DNA of 64,000 nt from an uncultured Sphingomonadaceae bacterium. GTDB taxonomy: Bacteria > Pseudomonadota > Alphaproteobacteria > Sphingomonadales > Sphingomonadaceae. Location of the stretch: NCBI GenBank assembly GCA_947501325.1, contig CANMVC010000002.1, forward strand, positions 1,240,001 to 1,304,000, read 5' to 3'. Below, piece after piece: positions 54,168 to 62,798 of the stretch. Under the pieces are notes generated by a model that saw nothing but the letters and a program-made list of their open reading frames with translations, searched no databases and was not told where the DNA came from. The translations under genes and the position numbers were made by a program. Within the stretch, counting starts at the first letter, position 1, and every line of letters starts with the position of its first letter.

Positions 54168-54830
54168 TTATCGCGCCGCCAGGACATCATCAGCCACAAA
54201 TGTATTGGTCTTGCGCTCATAGCCAAATTGACTGGTCGGACCATGGCCGGGAATGAAGGTAACATCATCGCCAAGCGGCCATAGTTTCTGTGTAATAGCG
54301 TCGATCAGATCCTGATGATTCCCGCGTGGAAAATCGGTGCGACCGATGGAGCCCTGGAAAATCACATCACCGACAACCGCCAGTTTGGAAGGCTCGTGAT
54401 AGAAAATCACATGGCCAGGCGTGTGGCCCGGGCAATGGATCACATCGAGCACCAAATCGCCCACCGTCACCTGATCGCCGTCATTCAGCCAGCGATCCGG
54501 TTCAAAGCTTTTCGCTTCCATACCATATCGCGCGCCGTCACCGTCCAGCTGTTCGATCCAGAACAAATCATCCTTGTGCGGCCCTTCGATCGGCAAGCCC
54601 AGCTCCTCGGCCAGCATTCCGGCCTGACCACAATGATCCAGATGGCCATGGGTGATGATGATTTTTTCCAGATCAACGCCATGTTCCGCCACCGCAGCCT
54701 TGAGCCGTGAAAGATCACCACCGGGATCGCTGAGCGCAGCTTTGTTAGTCTTGGTGCACCATAGGAGCGTGCAATTTTGCTGGAGCGGCGTGACCGGAAT
54801 GATCACGGCCTTTAAGGGTGCTTCTGTCAT
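54168..54830 (-). CDS. MBL-fold hydrolase, YcbL/glyoxalase-II-like
   Basis: 220 residues. Metal-binding THGHLDHCGQAGMLAEEL (about 61-78), CPGHTPGHVIFYH, GDVIFQGSIGRTDFPRGN and PGHGPTSQFGYE. The short length and GRTDFPRGN motif are those of YcbL-type type II glyoxalases without the C-terminal glutathione-binding domain. Hydrolysis of S-lactoylglutathione or another thioester is inferred; it would be a second such enzyme beside GloB. Confidence 0.92.
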   Translation of the reverse strand: MTEAPLKAVIIPVTPLQQNCTLLWCTKTNKAALSDPGGDLSRLKAAVAEHGVDLEKIIITHGHLDHCGQAGMLAEELGLPIEGPHKDDLFWIEQLDGDGARYGMEAKSFEPDRWLNDGDQVTVGDLVLDVIHCPGHTPGHVIFYHEPSKLAVVGDVIFQGSIGRTDFPRGNHQDLIDAITQKLWPLGDDVTFIPGHGPTSQFGYERKTNTFVADDVLAAR

Positions 54831-54974
54831 AACGGTTATTTGGCGGCGCAGAGACCAAGTTGCAAGGCTTGAAGTTCTGGAATATCATTACGGTCCTCGC
54901 ATATGGCAATAATTTACAGCTAATCGGCTCTATTGTGCGGACTGATTAGTAAGACCATTAACTGGGGTCGTTTT

Positions 54975-56270
54975 ATGGGGAAATATCTGACGCCGTTTTT
55001 CGGGTTTGCGGCCTTGCTGCTGATCGGGTGGTATGGCCATCGCGCCTTCGTTCAAGACAATATCCCGCTGCCGCTCACCGAAACCGCCGAAGCTGCGTCT
55101 CAGGACCGATGGCCAACCCAGCCCGATGACTGGCAGGGCAAGATTGATTATCGCAGCCTCGATCGGCGCATGGCTGCCCTCGCCGCACGTCCGGAAATGG
55201 CGGGCCTGGCTGTTGCCATTGTTGAAGACGGGGAGATAAGCTTTGTGCGCGGCTACGGGGTGACCGATAAACGCAGCGGCGAGCTGGTCTCACCGGAGAC
55301 AGTTTTTCGATGGGCCTCGTTATCAAAAGGCGTGGCGGGTTCCCTCGCGGCGAAATTGTCGAACGAAGATGGTCTCAATCTGAACGCCACATTGAGTCGC
55401 TGGCAGACGTCACTCAAGCTGCCGGGTGGAGCTATGTCGCGGATTACGCTGGCGCAGCTCGTGTCGCATCAAACCGGCCTCACCAAAAATGCTTATGACC
55501 GCAAACTGGAGGAAGGGGGAAGCCCCGGCCTGCTCCGGACACAGCTGGGAACCGCGCCGCTACAATGCATCCCCGGCACCTGTCATAGCTATCAGAATAT
55601 CGCCTTTGATGCGGTCAGCGAGATTTTGGGTCAGGCAACCGGCACGCTATATGATGATGCGGTCCAGAAACAATTATTTGAACCGCTGGGCATGGAAAGC
55701 GCTAAATTCGGTATGATCGGTCTTACTGGTGCCGACAGCTGGGCGCGCCCCCATCGTGGTGACGAAGTGCGCACGCTTTCAGAATCCTATTGGCGGCTGC
55801 CCGCAGCGGCTGGGGTCAGCAGCAATATCGTGGATATGGCGCGGTGGCTCCGCGCACAATTAGGCGCGAATGAAGATATTCTGTCGAATGAGACGCTAAC
55901 CCTGGCGCATGCGCCTCAGGTTAGAACCGGGCGGGTATATGGCGGGAACTTGGCCCGCGCTCTGACCGAACCGTCCTACGGACTGGGTTGGCGCAGTTTC
56001 AACTATCAGGGCCGACGATTGACCGGACATAGTGGAGCGGTGGATGGATACCGCGCGACGATTATATTTGACCCGCAAGCTCGAACCGGAGTTGTGGCGA
56101 TGTGGAACAGTGGCTGGGGGATGCCCTTCAGGATACCCTTTGCTGCATTTGATAGCTATTACGGCCTGCCTATAAACGGTCAGGCCCCAAATGACTGGCT
56201 TGATTTGTCGGATCTGCCACTTCCCGAACCGTTGCCACCGTCATTGCCCGAAAACCCGCCTGTTGGCTGA
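54975..56270 (+). CDS. Beta-lactamase-family serine hydrolase
   Basis: 431 residues from ATG at 54975 (MGKYLTPFFGFAALLLIGW), an N-terminal membrane anchor or signal; a longer frame to 54933 is less likely. Penicillin-binding-protein-like fold: SxxK in RWASLSKGVAGSLA (about 117), YxN in CHSYQNIAFDAV (about 208) and HxG-like GHSGAVDGYRA near 350. Class C beta-lactamase/esterase relatives; true beta-lactamase activity is unproven. Periplasmic. Confidence 0.9.
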   Translation: MGKYLTPFFGFAALLLIGWYGHRAFVQDNIPLPLTETAEAASQDRWPTQPDDWQGKIDYRSLDRRMAALAARPEMAGLAVAIVEDGEISFVRGYGVTDKRSGELVSPETVFRWASLSKGVAGSLAAKLSNEDGLNLNATLSRWQTSLKLPGGAMSRITLAQLVSHQTGLTKNAYDRKLEEGGSPGLLRTQLGTAPLQCIPGTCHSYQNIAFDAVSEILGQATGTLYDDAVQKQLFEPLGMESAKFGMIGLTGADSWARPHRGDEVRTLSESYWRLPAAAGVSSNIVDMARWLRAQLGANEDILSNETLTLAHAPQVRTGRVYGGNLARALTEPSYGLGWRSFNYQGRRLTGHSGAVDGYRATIIFDPQARTGVVAMWNSGWGMPFRIPFAAFDSYYGLPINGQAPNDWLDLSDLPLPEPLPPSLPENPPVG

Positions 56271-56338
56271 TTTCCGCCTTGGCGCCCATGACAGCCGCCA
56301 ACCTTGTGATGGTTAAATCATGAAAACAGACGGCAATT

Positions 56339-57613
56339 CTATCCGACCAGCAATATCCGCAAGTCATTGACATTGGTGCCTGATGGACCGGTCATCAACA
56401 AGCCATCTGCGTGCGCGAAAGCAGCATAGCTGTCATTGTGCTCCAACCACCGGTGTGCCGCATCTCTGCCGCCCATAGCCGCTACAACACCGGGCCACAA
56501 ATAAGCGCCAGCATTATCTTCGGACCCGTCTATGCCATCGCTGTCGGCAGCAAAGCCAGTGATGCCGGGAACATCGTTCAAAGCCAACGCGCAAGCGAGT
56601 AGATAAGTGCTGCAGCGGCCACCTCTGCCGTCGCGATTGCGGACGGTGACGGTCGCTTCTCCGCCGGATATCAGCGCGACCTTGCGCCCGTCCGCCTGCA
56701 TTTTCAGGGCCAGCTGCGCATGCTCTTCGCCCAGTTGCGCTGCGTCACCCTCCAATGCATCGCCCAACATAACCACATCATAGCCCAGCGCCGCGACCGC
56801 TGTACTGGCCGCCGCGCAAATATCTGCTGGACGGGCACAGATTTCCGCTGTCGCCTTTTGCATGCGGGGATTATCCGGCTTGGGCGTTTCGAGGCTCTGC
56901 GCGTCCAGCGCAGTGCGCAGGGCCGGGGGGATATCGATAGTGTAGCGGTCCAGAATCGCGCAGGCATCGGCGCAGGTCGATGGGTCGGCGACAGTGGGGC
57001 CGGAGCCAATCATCGCAATATCGTCTCCGGGAATATCGGAAATAGCGAGCATGTGCGTCGCAGCCGGCCATGCCCGTGCCGCTAGGCGCCCGCCCTTGAT
57101 GGCAGATAGATGCTTGCGAACGATATTCATCTCGCCAATCGGCGCGCCGCTATGGAGCAAGGCTCGTGTAATTGCCTGCTTTTCGCTCAGCGAAATGCCC
57201 TCTGCCGGCGCTGGCAACAGAGCGCTGGCACCGCCGGACATCAGCACTAGCAGCAAATCCTCCTCCCCCAGACTATCGGCCGCCGCCAACGCGCTTTGCG
57301 CCGCATCGGCACCCGCCGCATCGGGCACGGGATGGGAAGCCTCGACCAGTTGTAACCTGCTGGACGCGAAACCCGCTTGCGCGTAGCCTTGGCGGGTGAC
57401 GACCAATCCCTCGGCATTGTCTGGCAAACGATCATGGATGGCGGCAACCATTTGCGTGGCCGCTTTACCAGCCGCCAAAATATAGGTTCGACCGGTGACC
57501 GCAGGCCACTGAACGTCTCGCATGGCTTGATCGGGAAGCGCGGGTGCCAAAGCCCGCAAGTACAGGTCCTTCAAAAAAGCTTTTATTGAATCGGGTTTTG
57601 CTGTTTTATGCAC
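56339..57613 (-). CDS. Glycerate 2-kinase (DUF4147/MOFRL family)
   Basis: About 424 residues from a GTG at 57613; the frame is also open from a TTG at 57649. N-terminal DUF4147 domain with ILAAGKAATQMVAAIHDRLP and LMSGGASALLPAPAEGISL; AISDIPGDDIAMIGSGPTVAD near residue 190; C-terminal MOFRL domain with ALISGGEATVTVRNRDGRGGR and GFAADSDGIDGSEDNAGAYL. Phosphorylates D-glycerate to 2-phosphoglycerate with ATP. It lies back to back with a GH13_18 sugar phosphorylase that could release glycerate, which suggests salvage. Confidence 0.9.
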   Translation of the reverse strand: MHKTAKPDSIKAFLKDLYLRALAPALPDQAMRDVQWPAVTGRTYILAAGKAATQMVAAIHDRLPDNAEGLVVTRQGYAQAGFASSRLQLVEASHPVPDAAGADAAQSALAAADSLGEEDLLLVLMSGGASALLPAPAEGISLSEKQAITRALLHSGAPIGEMNIVRKHLSAIKGGRLAARAWPAATHMLAISDIPGDDIAMIGSGPTVADPSTCADACAILDRYTIDIPPALRTALDAQSLETPKPDNPRMQKATAEICARPADICAAASTAVAALGYDVVMLGDALEGDAAQLGEEHAQLALKMQADGRKVALISGGEATVTVRNRDGRGGRCSTYLLACALALNDVPGITGFAADSDGIDGSEDNAGAYLWPGVVAAMGGRDAAHRWLEHNDSYAAFAHADGLLMTGPSGTNVNDLRILLVG

Positions 57614-57676
57614 TGCACAATAAAGGCCCGATTGTCCGATCGCGGTCAAGCGACTTTTCGGAGTTTGAACGCCAAT

Positions 57677-59440
57677 ATGACCGATCGCGCCACCCTAGAG
57701 CATCTGCAAAGTCGCCTATCGGCGCATTTGGGTATCTTATACCCCAACCACGATACCGCTGCTCTGGCCGATCAAATGATCGACCGGTTCTGGCCCGATC
57801 GGACACAAATGATCAAGCGGACAGATATTGTCGGCAAGCATCTCTGGGACGAAAGCGACATTGCGCTCATCACCTATGGCGGTACCATCCGATCGGATGG
57901 GGAAAAACCACTCCAGACCCTGCACCGCTTTTTGAAACAGCATTTGGGTCAGACGATCGGCGCGGTCCATATTTTGCCGTTTTTCCCTTCCAGTTCTGAT
58001 GACGGTTTTGCCGTGATCGACTATCTGCAAGTCGATGAAGAGCTCGGCGACTGGTCTGACATTGAGGCGATTGCTAAGGATTATCGTTTCATGGCCGATC
58101 TCGTGATCAACCATGGCTCCAGCAAGTCGACTTGGTTTCAACAGTTTCTGTCCGACCAAGCGCCGGGTAAGGACTATTATTACACCGCTGACCCCGCCGC
58201 CGATCTTGGGCAAGTGGTGCGCCCACGATCACATCCGTTGCTAACTCCTTTTCGTACAGCGGCAGGAGATCGCAGCGTTTGGAGCACATTTAGCGCCGAC
58301 CAGCTGGATTTCGATTTTACCAATCCGGACCTGTTGCTGGAATTTATCAGAATCATTGCCGACTATATTGCGCATGGTGTTCGTATATTCCGGCTCGATG
58401 CGATCGCTTTCCTATGGAAGAAAATCGGTACCGCCTCCATTAACTTGGACGAGACCCATGAAGTGATCCGGCTGCTGCGGACGTTGATGGATCATCATAT
58501 CGAGACGTTGATCATCATTACCGAAACCAACATTCCCAATCACGAAAATCTGACCTATTTCGGCAACCAGAATGAAGCGCATGTCATCTATAATTTCTCT
58601 CTGCCGCCGCTGCTGGTCCATGCCCTGCTCACCGGCGACGCGCTCTATCTCAAACGCCTGACGCGTAGTAATCCTCCTGCTTTGACGGGCTGCACCTACC
58701 TGAACTTTACTGCCAGCCACGACGGAATCGGGCTGCGTCCGACGGAAGGCGTGTTGCCGCAAGGCGAGGTCGATCAAATGCTGACAGCCATCCAAAGCTT
58801 TGGCGGCCGCTTGTCCATGCGCCGCGGTCCGGGCGGGACAGAGAAGCCGTATGAGATGAACATCTCCTATTTCGAGGCGATGCAGGGCACGCTCGATGGA
58901 CCGGACGCCCATCAAGTGGATCGCTTCATGGCAGCAATGGCAATTATGCTCTCGCTAGAGGGCATTCCCGCGATTTATATCCACAGCCTGCTTGCGACGG
59001 CCAATGGCTATGAGGAAGTCAATCTGACTGGCCAAAACCGCTCGATCAATCGCCGGCGGTTGGACTATTATATGATCAGCGCGAAACTCGATGATCCTGA
59101 AAGCGTCGAGGCCAAGGTTTTTAGACGCTTCCTCGCGCTCATCGATATCCGCAAGCAGCAGTCCGCCTTTCATCCCAACGCGGTGCAATTCACCCTTGCC
59201 CTTCCGGAAGGTCTGTTCGGCATCTGGCGCCAGAGCCAGGACCGCAAGCAAAGCATCTTTGCTATAACCAATGTAACCAAAGGCGAGAAAATATTGGCGC
59301 TGGCCGATATTAATCTTATCGCTGGAGATGCCTGGTGGGATCTGATTTCAGGCCAATCGATTGCCGATATCGAGGGAGATTTATCCCTATCCCCTTACCA
59401 ATCCGTCTGGATTACCAACGTCAAACCGGTCAGTGACTAG
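57677..59440 (+). CDS. GH13_18 sugar phosphorylase (sucrose phosphorylase-like, probable glucosylglycerate phosphorylase)
   Basis: 587 residues from ATG at 57677 (MTDRATLEHLQSRLSAHLG). Alpha-amylase fold of the sucrose-phosphorylase subfamily: VHILPFFPSSSDDGFAVIDY near 95, nucleophile aspartate in GVRIFRLDAIAFLWKK, acid/base glutamate in LIIITETNIPNHENLTYF, and the third aspartate in NFTASHDGIGLRPTEGV. Members phosphorolyse sucrose, glucosylglycerol or glucosylglycerate. Neighbours (glycerate kinase, phosphoglycerate glycosyltransferase, HAD phosphatase) point to glucosylglycerate. Overlaps the opposing glycosyltransferase gene tail-to-tail by 4 bp. Confidence 0.85.
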   Translation: MTDRATLEHLQSRLSAHLGILYPNHDTAALADQMIDRFWPDRTQMIKRTDIVGKHLWDESDIALITYGGTIRSDGEKPLQTLHRFLKQHLGQTIGAVHILPFFPSSSDDGFAVIDYLQVDEELGDWSDIEAIAKDYRFMADLVINHGSSKSTWFQQFLSDQAPGKDYYYTADPAADLGQVVRPRSHPLLTPFRTAAGDRSVWSTFSADQLDFDFTNPDLLLEFIRIIADYIAHGVRIFRLDAIAFLWKKIGTASINLDETHEVIRLLRTLMDHHIETLIIITETNIPNHENLTYFGNQNEAHVIYNFSLPPLLVHALLTGDALYLKRLTRSNPPALTGCTYLNFTASHDGIGLRPTEGVLPQGEVDQMLTAIQSFGGRLSMRRGPGGTEKPYEMNISYFEAMQGTLDGPDAHQVDRFMAAMAIMLSLEGIPAIYIHSLLATANGYEEVNLTGQNRSINRRRLDYYMISAKLDDPESVEAKVFRRFLALIDIRKQQSAFHPNAVQFTLALPEGLFGIWRQSQDRKQSIFAITNVTKGEKILALADINLIAGDAWWDLISGQSIADIEGDLSLSPYQSVWITNVKPVSD

Positions 59441-60651
59441 CCTTCATTATCCAGCCGCACCGCTTCTTTAAAACGGTCGGTAAAATCAGGAATAGCGCTG
59501 TTAATCCGGTTCCAGTTAGCCATGAACGGGGTTTCGTTCGGTGACTCCAGAAATACTTCGCCGGCCGTCATGATATTCTGCGCAAATAGTTCGACGGTTG
59601 TTTCTTCTTCATGCCGATCGAGCGTGAGCCCGTTCATCACCGCATCATTATAAAAAGTCTCGATCCGATCGAGTGCAATCCGAAAATAGGTCGCTTTGAG
59701 CGTACGAAACGTCCCTTGCGAGAAAACCTGACCATCGGTCGCAAGCTTGCGGAAAATGGATTTGGTAATGTCGATGCTCATCTTTGACAAACCGCGATCC
59801 GGATTGTCATGCGACACAGATTGATGCTTGTGATCATAATTATCCGCAATCTCCACCTGACAGATGGATTGGGTCGAATGGTTGCGCCACACTTCCGAAA
59901 GGACGCCGACTTCCAGTCCCCAGTCAGACGGTATCCGGATATTTTTGACGACTTGCCGGCCCATCGCAAACTCTCCAGCCAGAGCGTAGCGAAAGCTGTT
60001 GAGATAGGTGATGTAATCATTGGGCGCACAGACTTTCTTGAGCGCTGCTAGCAACGGCCCGATCAACAGCCGCACGACGCGCCCGTTGAACTTCTCTTCG
60101 GTCGTCCGCGCATAATAGCCTTTGGAAAAAACATAGGGAAAGGTTGGATTGGCCACAGGATACATCAGGCGCGCCAGCAGCGCCCGGTCATATGTCAAAA
60201 TATCACAATCATGCAGTCCGACGACTTGCGCATCGGTCGCCGACAGGAAATAGCCAAAGCAAAACCAGACATTGCGGCCTTTCCCGGGCTGTGCCGGTGA
60301 CAGACCATGCTGTTTCAGTTCCTCATCCAGCGCGGTCAGTCGCGGGCCGCTATTCCACAAGATATGGTGCCGCTGGGGCAGTCGCGAAAAATAGCTTTTG
60401 GCATATTGGAACTGGTCTTTATCTGCCCGGTCCAGCCCTATGATAATATCATCGAGATAAGGGACTTGCGCCAATTCGTCGACAATATGCTCAAGCGCCG
60501 GTCCCTCCAGTTCGGAGAACAGGCTCGGCAAAACCAGCGCCATGGGATTGGCTGATCGAAAGCCCATCAAATCGGCCTCAAGCGAATCCGTCGAACGGTC
60601 GGTCAGGTTATGAAGTGTCGATATGATGCCATTTTGATGAAAATCAGCCAT
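59437..60651 (-). CDS. Glycosyltransferase, probable glucosyl-3-phosphoglycerate synthase (GT81-like)
   Basis: 404 residues. GT-A fold: ALVLPSLFSELEGPALEHIV near 37, IIIGLDRADKDQF, PGKGRNVWFCFGYFL and the metal-binding GLHDCDILTYDRALLARL (HDCD, about 150). PNDYITYLNSFRYALAGEFAM and SDWGLEVGVLSEVW follow the phosphoglycerate-dependent synthase pattern. Expected reaction: NDP-glucose plus 3-phosphoglycerate to glucosyl-3-phosphoglycerate; GDP-mannose (mannosylglycerate) is the alternative. Upstream of the matching phosphatase in transcription order it follows it by 33 bp, so both are one unit. Confidence 0.82.
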   Translation of the reverse strand: MADFHQNGIISTLHNLTDRSTDSLEADLMGFRSANPMALVLPSLFSELEGPALEHIVDELAQVPYLDDIIIGLDRADKDQFQYAKSYFSRLPQRHHILWNSGPRLTALDEELKQHGLSPAQPGKGRNVWFCFGYFLSATDAQVVGLHDCDILTYDRALLARLMYPVANPTFPYVFSKGYYARTTEEKFNGRVVRLLIGPLLAALKKVCAPNDYITYLNSFRYALAGEFAMGRQVVKNIRIPSDWGLEVGVLSEVWRNHSTQSICQVEIADNYDHKHQSVSHDNPDRGLSKMSIDITKSIFRKLATDGQVFSQGTFRTLKATYFRIALDRIETFYNDAVMNGLTLDRHEEETTVELFAQNIMTAGEVFLESPNETPFMANWNRINSAIPDFTDRFKEAVRLDNEG

Positions 60652-60684
60652 GCGTGTCCTTGTCGTGTCTAAGCTACTGCCTAA

Positions 60685-61521
60685 TCATGTTTCAGACAGG
60701 GTGAAACCATATTCTTTCGATATTACCAGCATTGTTGCGGCCCAACCGCGCGGTCCTGGTGCAACCGCTGTGCGGACGTGAGGGCGCGTAGAACTAATCG
60801 TGGCGCCGTCGGGGTTGGGCATGATCACCCCCATATCGGCCGCCTCGATCATACCAAGATCGTTGGGGCCGTCGCCCAGAGCAATGGTCAAGAATTTCGT
60901 ATCCGGCTCTTGGTCCTGATAGGCACGAAAGATCTTTGCCATCGCCTGCTCTTTGGTGGCTTGGCCGGTAAAATGATAAAAGCGCCCGCCGCGCTGTATC
61001 CGGATATCGGTTTGGGCCATCGCTGCCTCCAGTTCGGCATAGGCACGGTCCGAACCAGACCAGATAAACGGCTCTGTCGCCTCCCGCTCTTTCGCGCGTC
61101 TGGCATCGTCGCCATTCAGCCCTGTGGCCTCCGCTACAGCTTCTACGGTCATATCGGAAAAGCCCGTAATATGGCCTCGCAATTCTTGGGGCAGCGCCTC
61201 GATGCAATCCAATATCCTGCGATATTCGACCCCTATAATGATGGTTTGCGGTAGATTGTCGCTCGTAAACGGGCGGCCGTGGGGCGTATGAATAACGGAG
61301 CCATTTTCCGTCACGCTAACTGTGTCATGGATGGGGATAGTCTGCTGCAACGCCAACAATTCCGAGCGCGTCTTGCTTGTAATCGGAATGATCTCCGCCA
61401 TCGACCGATCCCGCAACTCGCGAATTACGCGATCAGCTGGCTTTGCCGAATAGCTATGATGATCCAACAAAGTTCCGTCTAGATCGGTGAACAGGAGAAA
61501 GCGGAGTGGGGGATGGGTCAT
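60685..61521 (-). CDS. HAD-IIB phosphatase, probable glucosyl-/mannosyl-3-phosphoglycerate phosphatase
   Basis: 278 residues from ATG at 61521 (MTHPPLRFLLFTDLDGTLLD). HAD motifs: nucleophile DLDGTLLD, motif II ITSKT, and late GDGPNDLGMIEAADMGVIM. The cap contains SVTENGSVIHTP and KEREATEPFIWSGSDR, the ENG-x-x-I and E-x-T/S-EPFxW pattern of the MpgP/YedP family. Removes phosphate from glycosyl-3-phosphoglycerate to give the free solute. First gene of the leftward synthase pair. Confidence 0.87.
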   Translation of the reverse strand: MTHPPLRFLLFTDLDGTLLDHHSYSAKPADRVIRELRDRSMAEIIPITSKTRSELLALQQTIPIHDTVSVTENGSVIHTPHGRPFTSDNLPQTIIIGVEYRRILDCIEALPQELRGHITGFSDMTVEAVAEATGLNGDDARRAKEREATEPFIWSGSDRAYAELEAAMAQTDIRIQRGGRFYHFTGQATKEQAMAKIFRAYQDQEPDTKFLTIALGDGPNDLGMIEAADMGVIMPNPDGATISSTRPHVRTAVAPGPRGWAATMLVISKEYGFTLSET

Positions 61522-61801
61522 CTTCAATAGGGGAAGTAGCACATTGGTCGGGGTGGGAATACCCACATCCGTTTATATCACTAGTTCGAATGGCTCGATC
61601 CAATCACCTTCGCTGACCGCCTCGACATGATATGGTTCGCAGCATCACAGCCAAGTCATGATAAAACGCAGAAACAATGGATATTCTGTGAGGAGTAAAA
61701 GTATGAAATAGAGATCGCTCTATCGGAAACTGGAGCGCGGGAAAAATATTATTTGTTACCGCCGCTCGCGAAAGCAAGCGTAAAGATCGTGCCAATAGCG
61801 A
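61522..61801. other. Intergenic stretch between phosphatase and secreted-protein genes
   Basis: 280 bases with no credible gene. One curiosity: AGGAGTAAAAGT followed by ATG AAA TAG (61703-61711); the same frame would otherwise continue to 61783 as a short basic peptide. It must also contain the phosphatase promoter. No terminator or tRNA seen. Confidence 0.4.
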
Positions 61802-62143
61802 TTACGGCTTGTGGAGCCAAATACCCTGAAAATCATTGCGCGTTGGCGAAGGTATCGCGTTACAATCGAGCCCGTTTTCCGGGTAGCGGACGCGCATGAG
61901 CAAATCTGACGCCAGGGCAGTTGCTGCCTGAGAATAAAAACGGTCGCGACCTTCCTGTGCTCCCTGCGATGCGGCTACGGATATACAGCCTGGTGTGGTG
62001 AAACAGACTAGAGTGTTCCCCGTGATGTGATCGATCCAGACGCGATAAACTTCGCGGCTGCATTCTGTGTAGGCCTGCGCTGGACTGGCGAACAATGTCG
62101 CGGTTGCGGCGCCGAGGATAAGGGCTGTGTGGCGTATTTTCAT
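61802..62143 (-). CDS. Small secreted hypothetical protein
   Basis: 113 residues. Signal peptide KIRHTALILGAATATLFASP with cleavage after AQA, then a compact domain with four cysteines (TECSREVYRVW, TLVCFTTPGC, LDCNAI), probably periplasmic with disulphides. No family recognised. Leftward and isolated from the sugar-phosphate genes by 280 bp. Downstream of the toxin/immunity genes on the same strand, but 296 bp away. Confidence 0.7.
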   Translation of the reverse strand: MKIRHTALILGAATATLFASPAQAYTECSREVYRVWIDHITGNTLVCFTTPGCISVAASQGAQEGRDRFYSQAATALASDLLMRVRYPENGLDCNAIPSPTRNDFQGIWLHKP

Positions 62144-62439
62144 GACGTGGGTTCCCTCTATTTCATCGGTTGAGGGGTGATTGGGGTTGGTTCAAAGTTG
62201 CGAAGTTGCCGCGCGGCGGGATTGATTTTGGGACAAAGTGGCGGAAGGTGGGAGAATGTTTGCGTTTTGGTGCTTGGAACAGGCGCGGAAGTTTGCGGAT
62301 GGGGTGGTGAGGTGTGGTCCTTTGGTGTGATAATGGGTGCGTTTGGGAGGTGGCCGACCGTCCATATGTGGTTTCAGTTTCATGTATTTAGCGAACTGTC
62401 GACGTAATTCCATATTCGAAAATTACTCCATCGCATTTT
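62144..62439 (-). other. Strand-skewed non-coding stretch, possible Rho-entry region
   Basis: Between 62177 and 62390 the + strand is strongly G/T-rich with few C, so RNA made leftward from the toxin locus would be C/A-rich, G-poor and unstructured, the classic character of a rut site. It would end transcription after the immunity gene. A 73-codon frame here is low-complexity and I do not accept it as a gene. The repeat copy TAGCGAACTGTCGACGTA (62389-62406) is at its right end. Confidence 0.4.
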
Positions 62440-62796
62440 TTACAATTCATTCCATGATAAATTTTCTATTTCGTCGGCATTTAAATTTCCAAATATCCAG
62501 TTTTCAAATAGTTTTCGACAGGCATCAATTTGTAAGTCGTCAGAAGAAATGATTATTTGTAACAACTCGTCTTGAAAGCTAATTCCAGCCTTCTTCACGA
62601 AAAAACAGGGGACTGCATCGTTATCAATCGATATCTGAAAAATTCTATTGGCATTTTGTGCAACGAAGGCATGCCCGCTTAGCAGCCTATCCTTCTCGTT
62701 CATCGTTACTAAAACACTTTTTAGATCGAGATAGTCTCGATCAAAACTATCTTCATAGATAAGCTTTGAGCTTAAAATTTCATCAGAAGCGGTCAT
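62440..62796 (-). CDS. Putative immunity protein of the displaced cassette
   Basis: 118 residues, acidic (many D and E) and AT-rich compared with the window, without signal peptide or membrane segment. Begins MTASDEILSSKLIYEDSF and ends NADEIENLSWNEL. Two bases after the stop of a toxin-tip-like frame in the same direction, which together with its acidity is the usual arrangement of a cognate immunity gene. I do not recognise a named immunity family. Confidence 0.6.
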   Translation of the reverse strand: MTASDEILSSKLIYEDSFDRDYLDLKSVLVTMNEKDRLLSGHAFVAQNANRIFQISIDNDAVPCFFVKKAGISFQDELLQIIISSDDLQIDACRKLFENWIFGNLNADEIENLSWNEL

Positions 62797-62798
62797 AC

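Noticed and set aside
54975-56270. Antibiotic-resistance beta-lactamase
   Set aside because: Only the shared serine-hydrolase fold motifs are visible; length and context fit the broad esterase/PBP-like family, so no resistance claim is made.
62192-62413. 73-codon leftward frame in the skewed region
   Set aside because: Low-complexity composition (P, T, H, S) explained by the strand skew, and no ribosome-binding site.
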